Shown piece after piece: positions 10,874 to 19,438 of a DNA stretch of 64,000 nucleotides. The stretch is from Rhodococcus jostii NBRC 16295. GTDB taxonomy: Bacteria; Actinomycetota; Actinomycetes; Mycobacteriales; Mycobacteriaceae. The stretch's first letter is position 1. Every line of letters begins with the position of its first letter. The notes under the pieces are model-generated. The model was given only the letters and a program-made list of their open reading frames with translations. It was not told the origin of the DNA and ran no database searches. Location of the stretch: assembly GCF_001894825.1 (NCBI RefSeq), contig NZ_BCWY01000002.1:62001-126000 (forward strand), in the 5' to 3' direction. A program made the position numbers and the translations under genes.

Positions 10874-11622
10874 GACCGAAAAATCTGTCCGCCGTCGACG
10901 TTGAAGATCTGCCCGGTGATCCAGCTCGCCTCGTCGGAGAGGAGGAACAGGCAGGCGCCGACGAGGTCGTCGGGGGTGCCCATCCGTTTGAGCGGCAACG
11001 TCTTGACCATGGCTGCCACCATATTTCCCGGCGTGACGGTGCGGGTGGCTTCGGTGTCGATCGGTCCGGGCGCGATCGCGTTGACGCGGATGTTCATGCC
11101 GCCCACTTCGTGGGCCAACTGCTGGGTGAGGCCGTTGATCCCGACCTTCGCGAGGCCGTAGAAGCCGGAATACAGCCAGGCGGCCGTGGACGACTGGTTG
11201 ACGATCGAGCCGCCGCCGCGCTCGTTCATGTGCGGCCACACCGCCCGGGTCACGTTGAGGGCGCCGTCGAAGTTCACGGCCATGAACTTCTTGTAGTAGT
11301 CCCACGGCACTGTGATGAGGAGGTCGAGTTTCATTCCACCGTAGATAGCGGCGTTGTTCACGAGATGATCTATGCCGCCGAACTTCTCGACCGTGAACGC
11401 GGCGAGTTGCTTCGCCGATTCCTCGTCGGCCACGTCGACGTCCTTGAACACGGCCGTCCCGCCGTCGGCGCTGATCTGCTTGGCGACGGTCTCGCCGAGT
11501 TCCGCGTTGAGATCGGCCACCACGACGTTGGCGCCTTCGCGGGCGAGCGCCCGCGCGTAGCCCTCGCCGATTCCCTGTGCCGCACCGGTGACGATGGCGG
11601 TCTTACCGTCGAAACGTCCCAT
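10870..11622 (-). CDS. SDR oxidoreductase (Rv0769-like)
   Basis: A 250-residue classical SDR: TGAAQGIGEGYARA near residue 12, NNAAIYGG, SIVNQSSTAAW with the catalytic Ser, and YGLAKVGINGL with the Tyr/Lys pair. The family C-terminal NVDGGQIFRS is present. The NAD-type acidic residue after strand 2 is visible in VVVADLNAE. ATG at 11622. It follows the aldehyde dehydrogenase gene across a short gap filled by tandem repeats (11641-11688) and overlaps the next gene by four bases. It matches Rv0769 by position. Confidence 0.83.
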
Positions 11623-11640
11623 ATCGATCGACTCCCTGCA

Positions 11641-11688
11641 TTGTCGGGCCGGCTCGCCGGCGTATTGTCGGGCCGGCTCGCCGGCGTG
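11641..11688. repeat. Two 24-bp tandem repeats derived from the aldehyde dehydrogenase 3' end
   Basis: The unit TTGTCGGGCCGGCTCGCC plus GGCGTA occurs at 11641-11664 and again, with one change, at 11665-11688. The sequence at 11689 onward, which is the end of the aldehyde dehydrogenase gene read backwards, starts with the same pattern (TTATCGGGCCGGTTCCGC). The repeats therefore look like duplications of the last codons of that gene. Confidence 0.8.
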
Positions 11689-13158
11689 TTATCGGGCCGG
11701 TTCCGCGACCAGCTTGGTCTCCAGGTATTCCTCGAAACCGGCCACACCCATCTCGCGGCCGATTCCGGACTGCTTGTATCCGCCGAACGGGGCGTCGGCC
11801 GAGTACCAGACGCCGCCGTTGACGCTGAGCGTGCCGGTGCGCACTCCGTCGACGACCCGCTCGATGCGGGCGGGATCGGTGCCCCACACCGACCCGGACA
11901 GACCGTACGGCGAGTCGTTGGCGATGCGGATCGCGTCCTCGTCGCCGTCGTGCGGAATGATCACCAGCACGGGCCCGAAGATCTCTTCGCGCGCCACCCG
12001 GGAGTTGTTGTCGAGCCCGGAGATCAGAGTGGGTTCGACGAAGAATCCGCGGTCCCGATCGGCGGGGCGTCCGCCGCCGATCACGATCGTGCCGCCCTCT
12101 TCCCGGGCGAGGCGTAGGTACTCCTCGACGCGGGCCCGTTGCCGCTCGGAAATGAGTGGCCCGCAGATGGTGCCGGGTTTCGTCGGGTCTCCCGCCTTCA
12201 ATCCGCCGAGGGTCCGGGCCGTGGCCTCGACCGCCTCGTCGTACTTCTCCCGGGGTACGAGCAGTCGGGTGGTGATGGCGCACCCCTGCCCCGCATGGGT
12301 GGAGACGGTGAACGCGGCGACCCCGCAGGCACCGGCGAGGTCGGCGTCGTCGAGCACGATGAACGCCGATTTGCCGCCGAGTTCGAGGAACACCTTCTTC
12401 AGCGATTCGGACGCCGCCGCCATGACGGCCTTGCCGGTGGCGGTCGACCCGGTGAACGACACCAGGTCCACGCGGGGATCCGTGGACAGTTGCGCGCCGA
12501 GGGAGTGGTCGCTGGACGTGACGATGTTGACGACACCGGCGGGGATGTCGGTCTCCTCGGCGATCAACTGCCCGATCAGGGCGGCGCACCAGGGAGTGTC
12601 GGGTGCGGGCTTGAGGACCACCGTGTTGCCGGCCGCCAGGGCGGGGCCGATCTTGGCGAAGTTGATCTGGTGCGGGAAGTTCCACGGCGTGATGGCGCCG
12701 ACCACGCCGACGGCTTCCCTGAGGACACGTCGTCGGGTTCTGATGCCCATCGGTTCGGCGATGCCCAGATCCTGTTCCCAGGAATAGTTTTCGGCGAGGT
12801 CCGCGAAGTAGCCGAGATCGGCCACCGGGCCTTCGAGTTGCGGTCCGCGGGTGAGGAAGGCGGGGGCGCCGACCTCGGCGATGGTGATGTCGCGCAGTTC
12901 CTCGATGTGCGACTGCAGCACGTCGCGCAGTTGTCGAAGGCACTGGGCCCGGAAGGCGTGGTCGCGGGACCACGTGGTGTCGTCGAAGGCCTGCCGTGCC
13001 GCGGCGATCGCGGCGTCCATGTCGGCGGCGGTGGCGTCGGCGGCCCGTCCCAGCACCTCCTCGGTGGCCGGGTTGATCACGTCGAACGTGCCGCCGGAAC
13101 CGGGAATCAGTTTGCCGTCGATCAGGAGAGCAGAGCTGTCGGTGGGGCGCAGAGTCAT
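11689..13158 (-). CDS. NAD-dependent aldehyde dehydrogenase (AldA, Rv0768-like)
   Basis: A 489-residue aldehyde dehydrogenase of normal length. The catalytic Cys is residue 293 (HAGQGCAITTR), the general base Glu is 259 (FLELGGKS), and the oxyanion Asn is in ITPWNFPHQ (residue 160). ATG at 13158. It leads a five-gene minus-strand operon ending in the CmcI-like methyltransferase. Equivalent to Rv0768 (aldA) by order. The natural substrate is unknown; in this setting an aldehyde made by one of the P450s or the SDRs is a reasonable guess. An operator-like 16-mer 48 bases upstream is shared with the TetR/CYP51 operon. Confidence 0.87.
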   Translation of the reverse strand: MTLRPTDSSALLIDGKLIPGSGGTFDVINPATEEVLGRAADATAADMDAAIAAARQAFDDTTWSRDHAFRAQCLRQLRDVLQSHIEELRDITIAEVGAPAFLTRGPQLEGPVADLGYFADLAENYSWEQDLGIAEPMGIRTRRRVLREAVGVVGAITPWNFPHQINFAKIGPALAAGNTVVLKPAPDTPWCAALIGQLIAEETDIPAGVVNIVTSSDHSLGAQLSTDPRVDLVSFTGSTATGKAVMAAASESLKKVFLELGGKSAFIVLDDADLAGACGVAAFTVSTHAGQGCAITTRLLVPREKYDEAVEATARTLGGLKAGDPTKPGTICGPLISERQRARVEEYLRLAREEGGTIVIGGGRPADRDRGFFVEPTLISGLDNNSRVAREEIFGPVLVIIPHDGDEDAIRIANDSPYGLSGSVWGTDPARIERVVDGVRTGTLSVNGGVWYSADAPFGGYKQSGIGREMGVAGFEEYLETKLVAEPAR

Positions 13159-13205
13159 GGAGTTTCGCTTCCGAATCGGGTGAGTGTCACAGCGATCTCT
13201 GAAAA

Positions 13206-13221
13206 CTGGACATGTGTCTGG
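13206..13221. promoter_or_regulatory. Operator-like 16-mer shared with the CYP51 operon (aldA side)
   Basis: CTGGACATGTGTCTGG lies between the divergent aldehyde dehydrogenase (13158) and SDR (13273) genes. On the minus strand at 20700-20715 the sequence is CTGGACACGTGTCTGG, one base different. The inner GGACAYGTGTC is close to palindromic. The TetR regulator at 20720 is the obvious candidate to bind both. Confidence 0.65.
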
Positions 13222-13272
13222 ACTATAGTTTGAACAACTGGATGCCGCAATGACGAGTTGCCCGGAGGTGCG

Positions 13273-14169
13273 ATGACTTCACGCGAGGAGAAGCGGCTGG
13301 ACGGTCGAGGGGCCGTCGTCACCGGCTCGAGCAGGGGAATAGGCCGCGCCGTGGCGCACGCGCTCGCCGCGGAGGGCGCCGGTGTCGTCGTCAACGGTCG
13401 TGACCTGGCTGCGGCCGAAACGGTGGCCGACGAGATCGTGCTCGCCGGTGGCCGGGCGATCGCAGTCGGTGGATCGGCCGCAGCCGACGGCGTCGCCGAG
13501 GCGCTGGTCGACGCCGCGGAATGCGCATTCGGCGACGTGGACGTCCTGGTCAACTGCGCCGGCGTCGCGGAGCCCGCCGGATCGTCCATCCTCACCGTCA
13601 CCGACGAACAGTGGCGTGAACTCCTCGACGCCCACCTGACGGCGACCTTCCGCACGTGCCGGGCCGTCGCGCCGTTGATGGCCGAGCGGGGGAGCGGAGC
13701 GATCGTCAACACGAGTTCGTTCGCGTTCCTCGGCGATTACGGCGGCACCGGGTATCCGGCAGGCAAGGGGGCGGTCAACAGCGTCACCCTGGCCATCGCG
13801 GCCGAACTGGCCGAATCCGGCGTCCGCGCCAACGTCGTGTGTCCCGGCGCGAAGACGCGGCTGTCGGTCGGGGCGGAGTACGAGCGGCACATCGAGGAAT
13901 TGCACCGGCGGGGGATGCTCGACGACGCAACACGGTACGGTTCGTTGCATCCCGCGCCCGCCGAGTACGTCGCCCGGCTCTACGTGTTCCTGGCCAGCGA
14001 CCTCGCCGCGGGCATCACCGGTGGAATCTTCGCCGGATCAGGATGTTTCGTCGGCAGATTCGACCGTCCGGCTCCGACGGTGCTGGCCTACCGCGATCAC
14101 GAGACCGAGCCGCCGTGGTCGCTCGACGAGCTGGCGGAGTTGGTGGGGCCGGCTCGCTGCGATCGGTGA
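13273..14169 (+). CDS. SDR oxidoreductase
   Basis: A 298-residue SDR with TGSSRGIGRAVAHALA near residue 17, NGRDL after strand 2 (NADP-type Arg), NCAGVAEPAG, NTSSFAFLG with the catalytic Ser, and YPAGKGAVN. The ATG at 13273 has GGAGG five bases upstream; the in-frame TTG at 13258 is less likely. The C-terminal extension after the fold (from about residue 255) is longer than in typical 250-residue SDRs and resembles the Rv3548c/Hsd4A group. Start of the inserted segment between the two CYP51-associated arms; the substrate is unknown. Confidence 0.8.
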   Translation: MTSREEKRLDGRGAVVTGSSRGIGRAVAHALAAEGAGVVVNGRDLAAAETVADEIVLAGGRAIAVGGSAAADGVAEALVDAAECAFGDVDVLVNCAGVAEPAGSSILTVTDEQWRELLDAHLTATFRTCRAVAPLMAERGSGAIVNTSSFAFLGDYGGTGYPAGKGAVNSVTLAIAAELAESGVRANVVCPGAKTRLSVGAEYERHIEELHRRGMLDDATRYGSLHPAPAEYVARLYVFLASDLAAGITGGIFAGSGCFVGRFDRPAPTVLAYRDHETEPPWSLDELAELVGPARCDR

Positions 14170-14197
14170 TCGAAGTGACATATTGACCTGAAGGGCA

Positions 14198-14226
14198 TTG
14201 TATTGAAAACAGAGCCCCTGTAATCT
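14198..14226 (+). promoter_or_regulatory. Promoter for the TetR gene at 14233, leaderless geometry
   Basis: TTGTAT (14198-14203) and TAATCT (14221-14226) are separated by 17 bases. The ATG at 14233 begins seven bases after the -10, so the transcript probably starts at the ATG. There is no ribosome site before that ATG, which agrees. Confidence 0.55.
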
Positions 14227-14232
14227 GGTGGT

Positions 14233-14892
14233 ATGTCGACGGCCGAGAATGACGCCGCGGCGCCGGGTACGCCACCCACGCGCACCTATCGATCCCCGCG
14301 GCGACGGTTGCAGGCGGCCCAGACCCGGGCCGCCATACTGCAGGCCGCCCACGAATTGTTCGCCGCGCACGGCTGGGTGGGTACCAGCATGCGGGACATT
14401 GCGCGTACGGCGGATGTATCCGTCGAAACCGTCTATGCCACGGTCGGATCCAAGGTCGCGGTGCTGAAGAGTGCCGTGGACGTGGCGGTCGCCGGCGACG
14501 ACGAACCCGTGGCGCTGGCCGACCGGCCCGAATTCGCGGCTCTCGGAGCCGGACTCACGCTCGCCGATCGAGCACGGGCCGCGGCGCGCCTGGTGGGCGC
14601 CATCAATCAACGCGCGTGCCTGCTCGACGCTGCACTACGTCAGGGTGCGGCAGTCGAGGACGATCTGGGCGAGCGGCTCGCCGAATTCGAGCGCGGTCGT
14701 CGAGAGGGGACCGCCGCCGGTGGCCGGCTGATTGCGGGCCGCCGACTCCGCACCACCGAATTCGACGAGCTGTGGATGCTCACGAGCATCGCGGTGTATG
14801 GCCTACTCGTCCGCGACTCCGGGTGGAGCCGGGGCCGGTACGAGATCTGGCTCGCCGACCGCATCGAAGAACTGTTTTCACGCCCGGCGTGA
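14233..14892 (+). CDS. TetR-family transcriptional regulator
   Basis: A 219-residue regulator. The N-terminal helix-turn-helix spans about residues 30-75: AAILQAAHELFAAHGWVGTS, then RDIARTADVSVETVYATVGSK. The ligand domain has no recognisable relative. Start ATG 14233, probably leaderless. It is followed after 30 bases by the hemerythrin-SRPBCC gene, which it may control together with itself, and preceded by the SDR at 13273 on the same strand. A short run of basic residues precedes the DNA-binding domain. Confidence 0.83.
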   Translation: MSTAENDAAAPGTPPTRTYRSPRRRLQAAQTRAAILQAAHELFAAHGWVGTSMRDIARTADVSVETVYATVGSKVAVLKSAVDVAVAGDDEPVALADRPEFAALGAGLTLADRARAAARLVGAINQRACLLDAALRQGAAVEDDLGERLAEFERGRREGTAAGGRLIAGRRLRTTEFDELWMLTSIAVYGLLVRDSGWSRGRYEIWLADRIEELFSRPA

Positions 14893-14922
14893 TGCGCCGA
14901 GCGTCGCCGAAAGTCAGAAGCC

Positions 14923-16191
14923 ATGAAGACCGATTCCCCCGCACCCGCCGATGTCCGGATCAACGGCATCGTGCACGACGCGTTGCGGCGCGACCTCACC
15001 CGCACGATGACGGCTCTGGGGTCCCCGCAGCCACCGAACGATGCCCGGCGGGTGGCGATCGCCGACCACCTCGTGTGGATGACCGGGTTCCTCCACATGC
15101 ACCACGGCGCCGAGGACGAGCTGTGGCCGCTGATACGGCAGCGGAACCAGGACGCCGGCGTTCTCCTCGACCGGATGGCGGCCGATCATGCACGCATCTC
15201 ACCGGCGATCGACCGCGTCGCCGCAGCCGCGACGAACTACCGCGTGAACGCCTCACCAGAGGCGCTGGAGGCGCTGGCGTCGTCGGTCGTGGCGCTCGAG
15301 GTGGAACTGCTCCCGCACCTGCGCCGCGAGGAGGACGAGATGATGCCGATCGTCGCGCGCAGTCTCACCCGCGCCGAGTGGGAGGAGTGGGACCGGGCGA
15401 CGAACATCGCACCGAAGTCCAGGCACGAACTCGCGCTGGAAGGTCACTGGCTCATCGACAACGTGAATCAGGAACGGTACGACGTCGTCGTCCACCTGGT
15501 GCCCGCAGCCCTGCGCTTCGTCCTGCTGCACGCATACGCACGTCCGTATCGGCGCGCGTGTGCCACGCGGTGGGGACCGGACGTCGATGTCGCGCCGCAC
15601 ACGAAGCGCAGGCGAGCGACGGCCGCCCGGCGGGCGGGGCGTTCGTTCCGCACAGAGGGAGCGGTGAGCCTCCACATCGATGCCGCGCCGCGCGTTCTGT
15701 ACGACATCATCGCCGACGTCACCCGCACCGGCGAGCGCAGCCCGGAATGCCATACCTGCACCTGGCTGCCCGGACCGCCGCCCGGGACGGTGGGTGCGCG
15801 GTTCCGCGGTCACAACAAGGCCCGACACCTGCGCTGGTCCCGGGGCTGCGAGGTCGTCGCGGCCGTTCCCGGCGCCGAGTTCGCGTTTCGCACGGTCCCC
15901 GAGCGCGTCGACCCGACCCGACGCGACTCCACCACCTGGTCGTACACGCTCACGCCCGAGAGGCGAGGAACCTTGGTCACGCACTCCTACCGGATCACCG
16001 CGCTCCCCGCCCGCCCGCTGTTGTGGCTCTACTGCCGGATCATGCCGCAGCACACGGACATGCGGCCACAGATGCTGCAGAACCTCGAGGCCCTGCGACG
16101 AGAGGCCGCACTCGGATTCGTTGGTGGCGGGAGTTCTGGGCACCGCGGCCGGGTTACTGTTTCGCCTCGGCCACACCGCTTTTCGACGTGA
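14923..16191 (+). CDS. Hemerythrin (HHE) domain fused to an SRPBCC/polyketide-cyclase domain
   Basis: A 422-residue two-domain protein. Residues about 10-150 are a four-helix HHE cation-binding domain with metal-ligand candidates His18, His58/His60/His61, Glu64, His89, His132 and Glu136, which would hold a di-iron site. Residues about 245-400 look like an SRPBCC (START-like) fold: AVSLHIDAAPRVLYDIIADV then GTVGARFRGHNKARHLRW and a C-terminal helix. A basic linker (about 205-245) joins them. ATG at 14923. Its 3' end overlaps the convergent kinase gene by 38 bases. Function unknown: oxygen or NO sensing tied to a hydrophobic ligand, or a di-iron oxygenase acting on a bound lipid, are both possible. 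Confidence 0.72.
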   Translation: MKTDSPAPADVRINGIVHDALRRDLTRTMTALGSPQPPNDARRVAIADHLVWMTGFLHMHHGAEDELWPLIRQRNQDAGVLLDRMAADHARISPAIDRVAAAATNYRVNASPEALEALASSVVALEVELLPHLRREEDEMMPIVARSLTRAEWEEWDRATNIAPKSRHELALEGHWLIDNVNQERYDVVVHLVPAALRFVLLHAYARPYRRACATRWGPDVDVAPHTKRRRATAARRAGRSFRTEGAVSLHIDAAPRVLYDIIADVTRTGERSPECHTCTWLPGPPPGTVGARFRGHNKARHLRWSRGCEVVAAVPGAEFAFRTVPERVDPTRRDSTTWSYTLTPERRGTLVTHSYRITALPARPLLWLYCRIMPQHTDMRPQMLQNLEALRREAALGFVGGGSSGHRGRVTVSPRPHRFST

Positions 16192-17671
16192 TCGTGCCGG
16201 AATCATCCGGTCGCGGGCTTCGGGGACGCGTGGCGGGGACATCCCACTCGACGATGGTTCCCGCCCCCGACTCGGTGCGGATGGAGGCGCTGCCGCCGAG
16301 CTCTTCAGCTCTGTGACGGATGTTCGCCAGTCCTCGCCCACGTCGGGCACCGGGCGAAATCCCCGTACCGTTGTCGGTTACCCGCATCGCGAGGTGGTGG
16401 CCGGAGGCGGTGACCTGGACGTGGCACGTGGTGGCGTGGGCGTGGCGGGCGATGTTGCTGAGTGCCTCGGTGAGCGCAGCCTCCAGCGCGGCGCCGGCGA
16501 CTTCCCGCGTAAAGGTGTCGGCGGGCCCTTCGATCGACACGTCGGGGGTGAAGCCCAGGGCAGCGGTGCTGCGCTCGACGATCTCGCCCACCGCACCGCT
16601 CAACGACGACACTGTCGCCTTCAGGTCGCGGTCGTCTTCGTCGTGGTGGCTGAGGTCGAAGATGACGGCTCGCAGGCCACGGACGATGCTGTCGGTTTCG
16701 TCGATCAGCGGGTCCAGTTCAGCGGCTTGTCGAGGGTGTCGCCGTGCCAGCGACGTCAACGCCAGCCCCAACCCGAATACCCGCTGAATCGTCAGATCGT
16801 GGAGATCGGTCGCCACTCGGGTTTGCTCCTCGTGACGCGTCCGCTCCCGAGCGGCGCGGACGAGTTGATCACTTTGGGCGAGCAAGCTGACGCGCATCCT
16901 GTTGACGGCATCGGCGATGACGGCCACCTCCCGGGGTCCGTGGCCGCCTATCGGCCGGGTGTATTCACCATCTGCGACCGCGGTGATGTCCGTGAGTAGA
17001 TTCGTGATCGGCCTGGTCAGCATGCGCTGCGTCAAGTATCCGGCGACGAGAACGGTCACGACCGCCAGCATCAGCGCGACAGCGGTGGCGATGTTCGCCG
17101 TTCGCTGCGCGGAGTGGATCTTCTGGATCTGTGCAGCCACGAGTTCGTCCGTGCGGGTGTCCAGGGCATCGAGGCGATTCCGCAGGGTGTCGAAGAGTTG
17201 CTTGTCCGACGTCGTCACGGCAGCGCCTGGGTCCGGCGGTACGGGCCCGGCCCGGAAGGCGGCGATCTCGGGTTCTGCCGCCTGCGCCGTCCAGTCCCGT
17301 GCCGCCTGCTTCACTGCCTCCAGCGCCGCCCGGGCGGGGCCGTCGTCGGCGAGGTCGGCATCGAGGGCGGCCAGCAACTTCGTGGCCTCGCCGCGGCCCG
17401 CATCGTAGGGCTCGAGGAACCGGGGGTCGCCAGTCACCACGAAACCGCGCTGCCCCGTTTCTTGATCGACGAATGCCGTACGCAACATCGCCACAGACTG
17501 CTGGGCGGGCATCGCATCCTGCGCCAGTTCGTCGACGGCATCACGCACCCCGTTCCGGCCGTAGACCGAGAACACGACCGACACCGCGAACAGCGACACC
17601 AGAATGGTGATTGCCAACCACAACAACGCACGCAGCGATATCCGCGTGGTCTTTCCGCCCGACTGTGTCAT
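16154..17671 (-). CDS. Orphan membrane histidine kinase: CHASE3-HAMP-HisKA_3-HATPase
   Basis: A 505-residue sensor kinase from ATG 17671, which has a GAGG site seven bases upstream; an ATG at 17698 in the same frame lacks one. TM1 is about residues 14-37, a CHASE3-type extracytoplasmic helical domain follows (with the DQETGQRGFVVTGD signature), TM2 is about 194-213, then HAMP, a HisKA_3 dimerisation helix with phosphoacceptor His in DLHDLTIQRVFGLGLAL (like the DevS group), and an HATPase with EALSNIARHA, DNGTGIS and GRGLANIRHRAEELGG. No response regulator gene is nearby. The neighbours are the hemerythrin fusion and a PAS protein, so a redox or membrane-state signal is possible. Confidence 0.85.
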   Translation of the reverse strand: MTQSGGKTTRISLRALLWLAITILVSLFAVSVVFSVYGRNGVRDAVDELAQDAMPAQQSVAMLRTAFVDQETGQRGFVVTGDPRFLEPYDAGRGEATKLLAALDADLADDGPARAALEAVKQAARDWTAQAAEPEIAAFRAGPVPPDPGAAVTTSDKQLFDTLRNRLDALDTRTDELVAAQIQKIHSAQRTANIATAVALMLAVVTVLVAGYLTQRMLTRPITNLLTDITAVADGEYTRPIGGHGPREVAVIADAVNRMRVSLLAQSDQLVRAARERTRHEEQTRVATDLHDLTIQRVFGLGLALTSLARRHPRQAAELDPLIDETDSIVRGLRAVIFDLSHHDEDDRDLKATVSSLSGAVGEIVERSTAALGFTPDVSIEGPADTFTREVAGAALEAALTEALSNIARHAHATTCHVQVTASGHHLAMRVTDNGTGISPGARRGRGLANIRHRAEELGGSASIRTESGAGTIVEWDVPATRPRSPRPDDSGTITSKSGVAEAKQ

Positions 17672-18223
17672 ACCGAACCTCGAATTACTGCGCTTCATCG
17701 ACCGGGACGAACAACTGCCGCTTTACACCTTATTGCGCCACCGTCGCGACGGAGCGCACCTTTCCCTTACCTCGATCTGCGGGGTCCGATTCCCGGCGAG
17801 ATGTCCCGGAATGAGTAGATCGACGTCCCGTAGGGATACGTTATCCGCACTCACTGCCGCTACTGTGGAATGCGTCACAACGAGAGAACGCGGCGCCTGA
17901 TCGGCAGAACCCGCGCCCCGCCGCACGCGGGGCGACGACGCATATGAACCACGTCGAAAATAACACGAGCGCACAGATTCTCGGGAATCCCATCGCTACG
18001 GCGGCGGAGAAGGGACTCGTGCGGTCGATGGGTGAGGCGCGGTCCGACGAAAACAGACACAGCGGCCCGCGCACAGCCGAGCGCTCTGTGTCGACATTAC
18101 GCACAGAGAGTATTCATGTTGTTCTACGCCAGAAATTTTCGACAGTGTCGTCCCGGTGAATGCGCGGGCGACGGACGATGTCGGGCAGCGATAACTCGAC
18201 GATCTGGCCGGCGACGCACGGCG
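17672..18223. other. Intergenic region between kinase and PAS gene
   Basis: About 550 bases with no gene I can support. Short open frames on both strands lack ribosome sites and recognisable sequence. A GC hairpin is present at 17914-17934 (8-bp arms CGCCCCGC and GCGGGGCG around a five-base loop) with no T tract. The kinase promoter presumably lies in 17690-17800. The true start of the PAS gene may lie inside this stretch. Confidence 0.5.
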
Positions 18224-18730
18224 ATGATCGGCGGACGACCAGCCCGATGGGGGCCGTGGATCGATGTGGTGGTCCGCTGGGGGAGGCGGAGGTGGGCGTC
18301 GACAGGGCCGAACAGGGACAGGCGACGGTCGGACCCCAACAACGCGCTCGGGTATCTGGAGCAGCTTCCGGCGCTGCGGTTGCTCGAGCGGCTTCCGGTT
18401 CCCGCCCTCGCCGTCGACGAAGACGGCGTGATCGTGCATGCCAACCCGGCGCTCGAGCGGATGCTGGGATACGCCGAGAACTGGCTTGCCGGGTGTTCGG
18501 TCGCCGACGTGGTCGATCCGGAGACGTCTCCGAACGGACCCGCGGCGGTGGCGCAGTTGCGGGACTGTGCGGGAAAGGTCATCGAACTCGCCCATTGGGA
18601 CGGTTTCGTCGTGCGTGCCGCGGTGAGCAGGTCGGTACTGCGCCGGGAGGATGATCCTGTCACCTTCGTGTGCTTCCAGGACGTCACCGAGCAGTTGTGG
18701 GGCGGTGGGCGGGCGCCCGAATTCGAATGA
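18224..18730 (+). CDS. PAS-domain protein without output domain (start uncertain)
   Basis: If translated from ATG 18224 the protein is 168 residues: an Arg/Trp-rich N-terminus of about 40 residues, then one PAS domain (about 50-160) with LERLPVPALAVDEDGVIVHA, NPALERMLGYAE and a C-terminal VTFVCFQDVTEQL strand-helix end. No kinase, GGDEF or DNA-binding domain follows, so it would act as a stand-alone sensor or partner, perhaps of the kinase at 16154. No good ribosome site precedes 18224; the frame is open back to 18032, so the N-terminus is unsure. It converges with the TetR gene at 18752. Confidence 0.65.
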   Translation: MIGGRPARWGPWIDVVVRWGRRRWASTGPNRDRRRSDPNNALGYLEQLPALRLLERLPVPALAVDEDGVIVHANPALERMLGYAENWLAGCSVADVVDPETSPNGPAAVAQLRDCAGKVIELAHWDGFVVRAAVSRSVLRREDDPVTFVCFQDVTEQLWGGGRAPEFE

Positions 18731-18751
18731 TGCAATTCCTCATCGGCCGTT

Positions 18752-19354
18752 TCAGGTCGGGGTGACCGTTCGCTCCGGCCACTCGATGCTGGACAGTGCG
18801 CCCCGCAGCACCGATTCGTAGATCACGTCGAGGTCCAGTTCGTCGCCGAGGAAGTCGGTGTTCACCAGCATCACGAAGCCGTGCATGGCGGCGAAGATGC
18901 TCACGGCGGAGTCGAGGGTGTCCTCCGGCGGCAGTCCGCACGAGGCCAGCATCGTGCGCAGTGCCGTGTTCGCGTCGAGTGCGGCGGAGATGAACGCGTC
19001 CCGGTCGACCGGCGCGGTGGTGAGCGTCTGGTACCGGTGCGGGTGGTCGGTGGCCCAGGCGCGGTGCGCGTCGAGGAGCGCCCGGAGGCCGTCGGGACCG
19101 CTTCGGCCCATGGCGATCTCGCGTAGCCGCGCACCGAGTTCCGCCATGGTGCGCACCTGAACGGCACCACGGATGTCGTCGAGGTTGCGGACGTGGTTGT
19201 AGAGGGATGCGGTGACGACGTTCAGCCGGGCGGAGAGGCTCGTCATCGACAGCGGTTCCCAGCCGTGCTCGTCGATGATCTCGATCGCGGCATCCACGAC
19301 CTTGTCCCGCGTGAGTGTGCGACGTCGGATCGGTCCGTTCTGCCCTTTCGCCAT
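18752..19354 (-). CDS. TetR-family regulator divergent from the P450 at 19439
   Basis: A 200-residue TetR regulator starting at ATG 19354 (MAKGQNGPIRRRTLTRDKV). The helix-turn-helix is about residues 20-55: AAIEIIDEHGWEPLSMTSLS, then ARLNVVTASLYNHVRN. The C-terminal region (AAMHGFVMLVN) resembles the WHG-type TetR ligand domain. The longer frame upstream of 19354 has no ribosome site. A perfect minus-strand TATAAT -10 lies at 19376-19381. It diverges from the P450 gene across 84 bases, so local control of that P450 is likely. Confidence 0.83.
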   Translation of the reverse strand: MAKGQNGPIRRRTLTRDKVVDAAIEIIDEHGWEPLSMTSLSARLNVVTASLYNHVRNLDDIRGAVQVRTMAELGARLREIAMGRSGPDGLRALLDAHRAWATDHPHRYQTLTTAPVDRDAFISAALDANTALRTMLASCGLPPEDTLDSAVSIFAAMHGFVMLVNTDFLGDELDLDVIYESVLRGALSSIEWPERTVTPT

Positions 19355-19438
19355 GGGTCCAGCATAAGGGCTTCCATTATAAATGAGAGTGTGTAGTTTA
19401 AGACGCATCCCATTCGTTTATCGATCGAGGAGCAGTGT

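Noticed and set aside
17841-18104. Possible 87-residue minus-strand ORF in the kinase-PAS gap
   Set aside because: No ribosome site, no hydrophobic or domain pattern, Arg/Ser-rich composition typical of chance frames.
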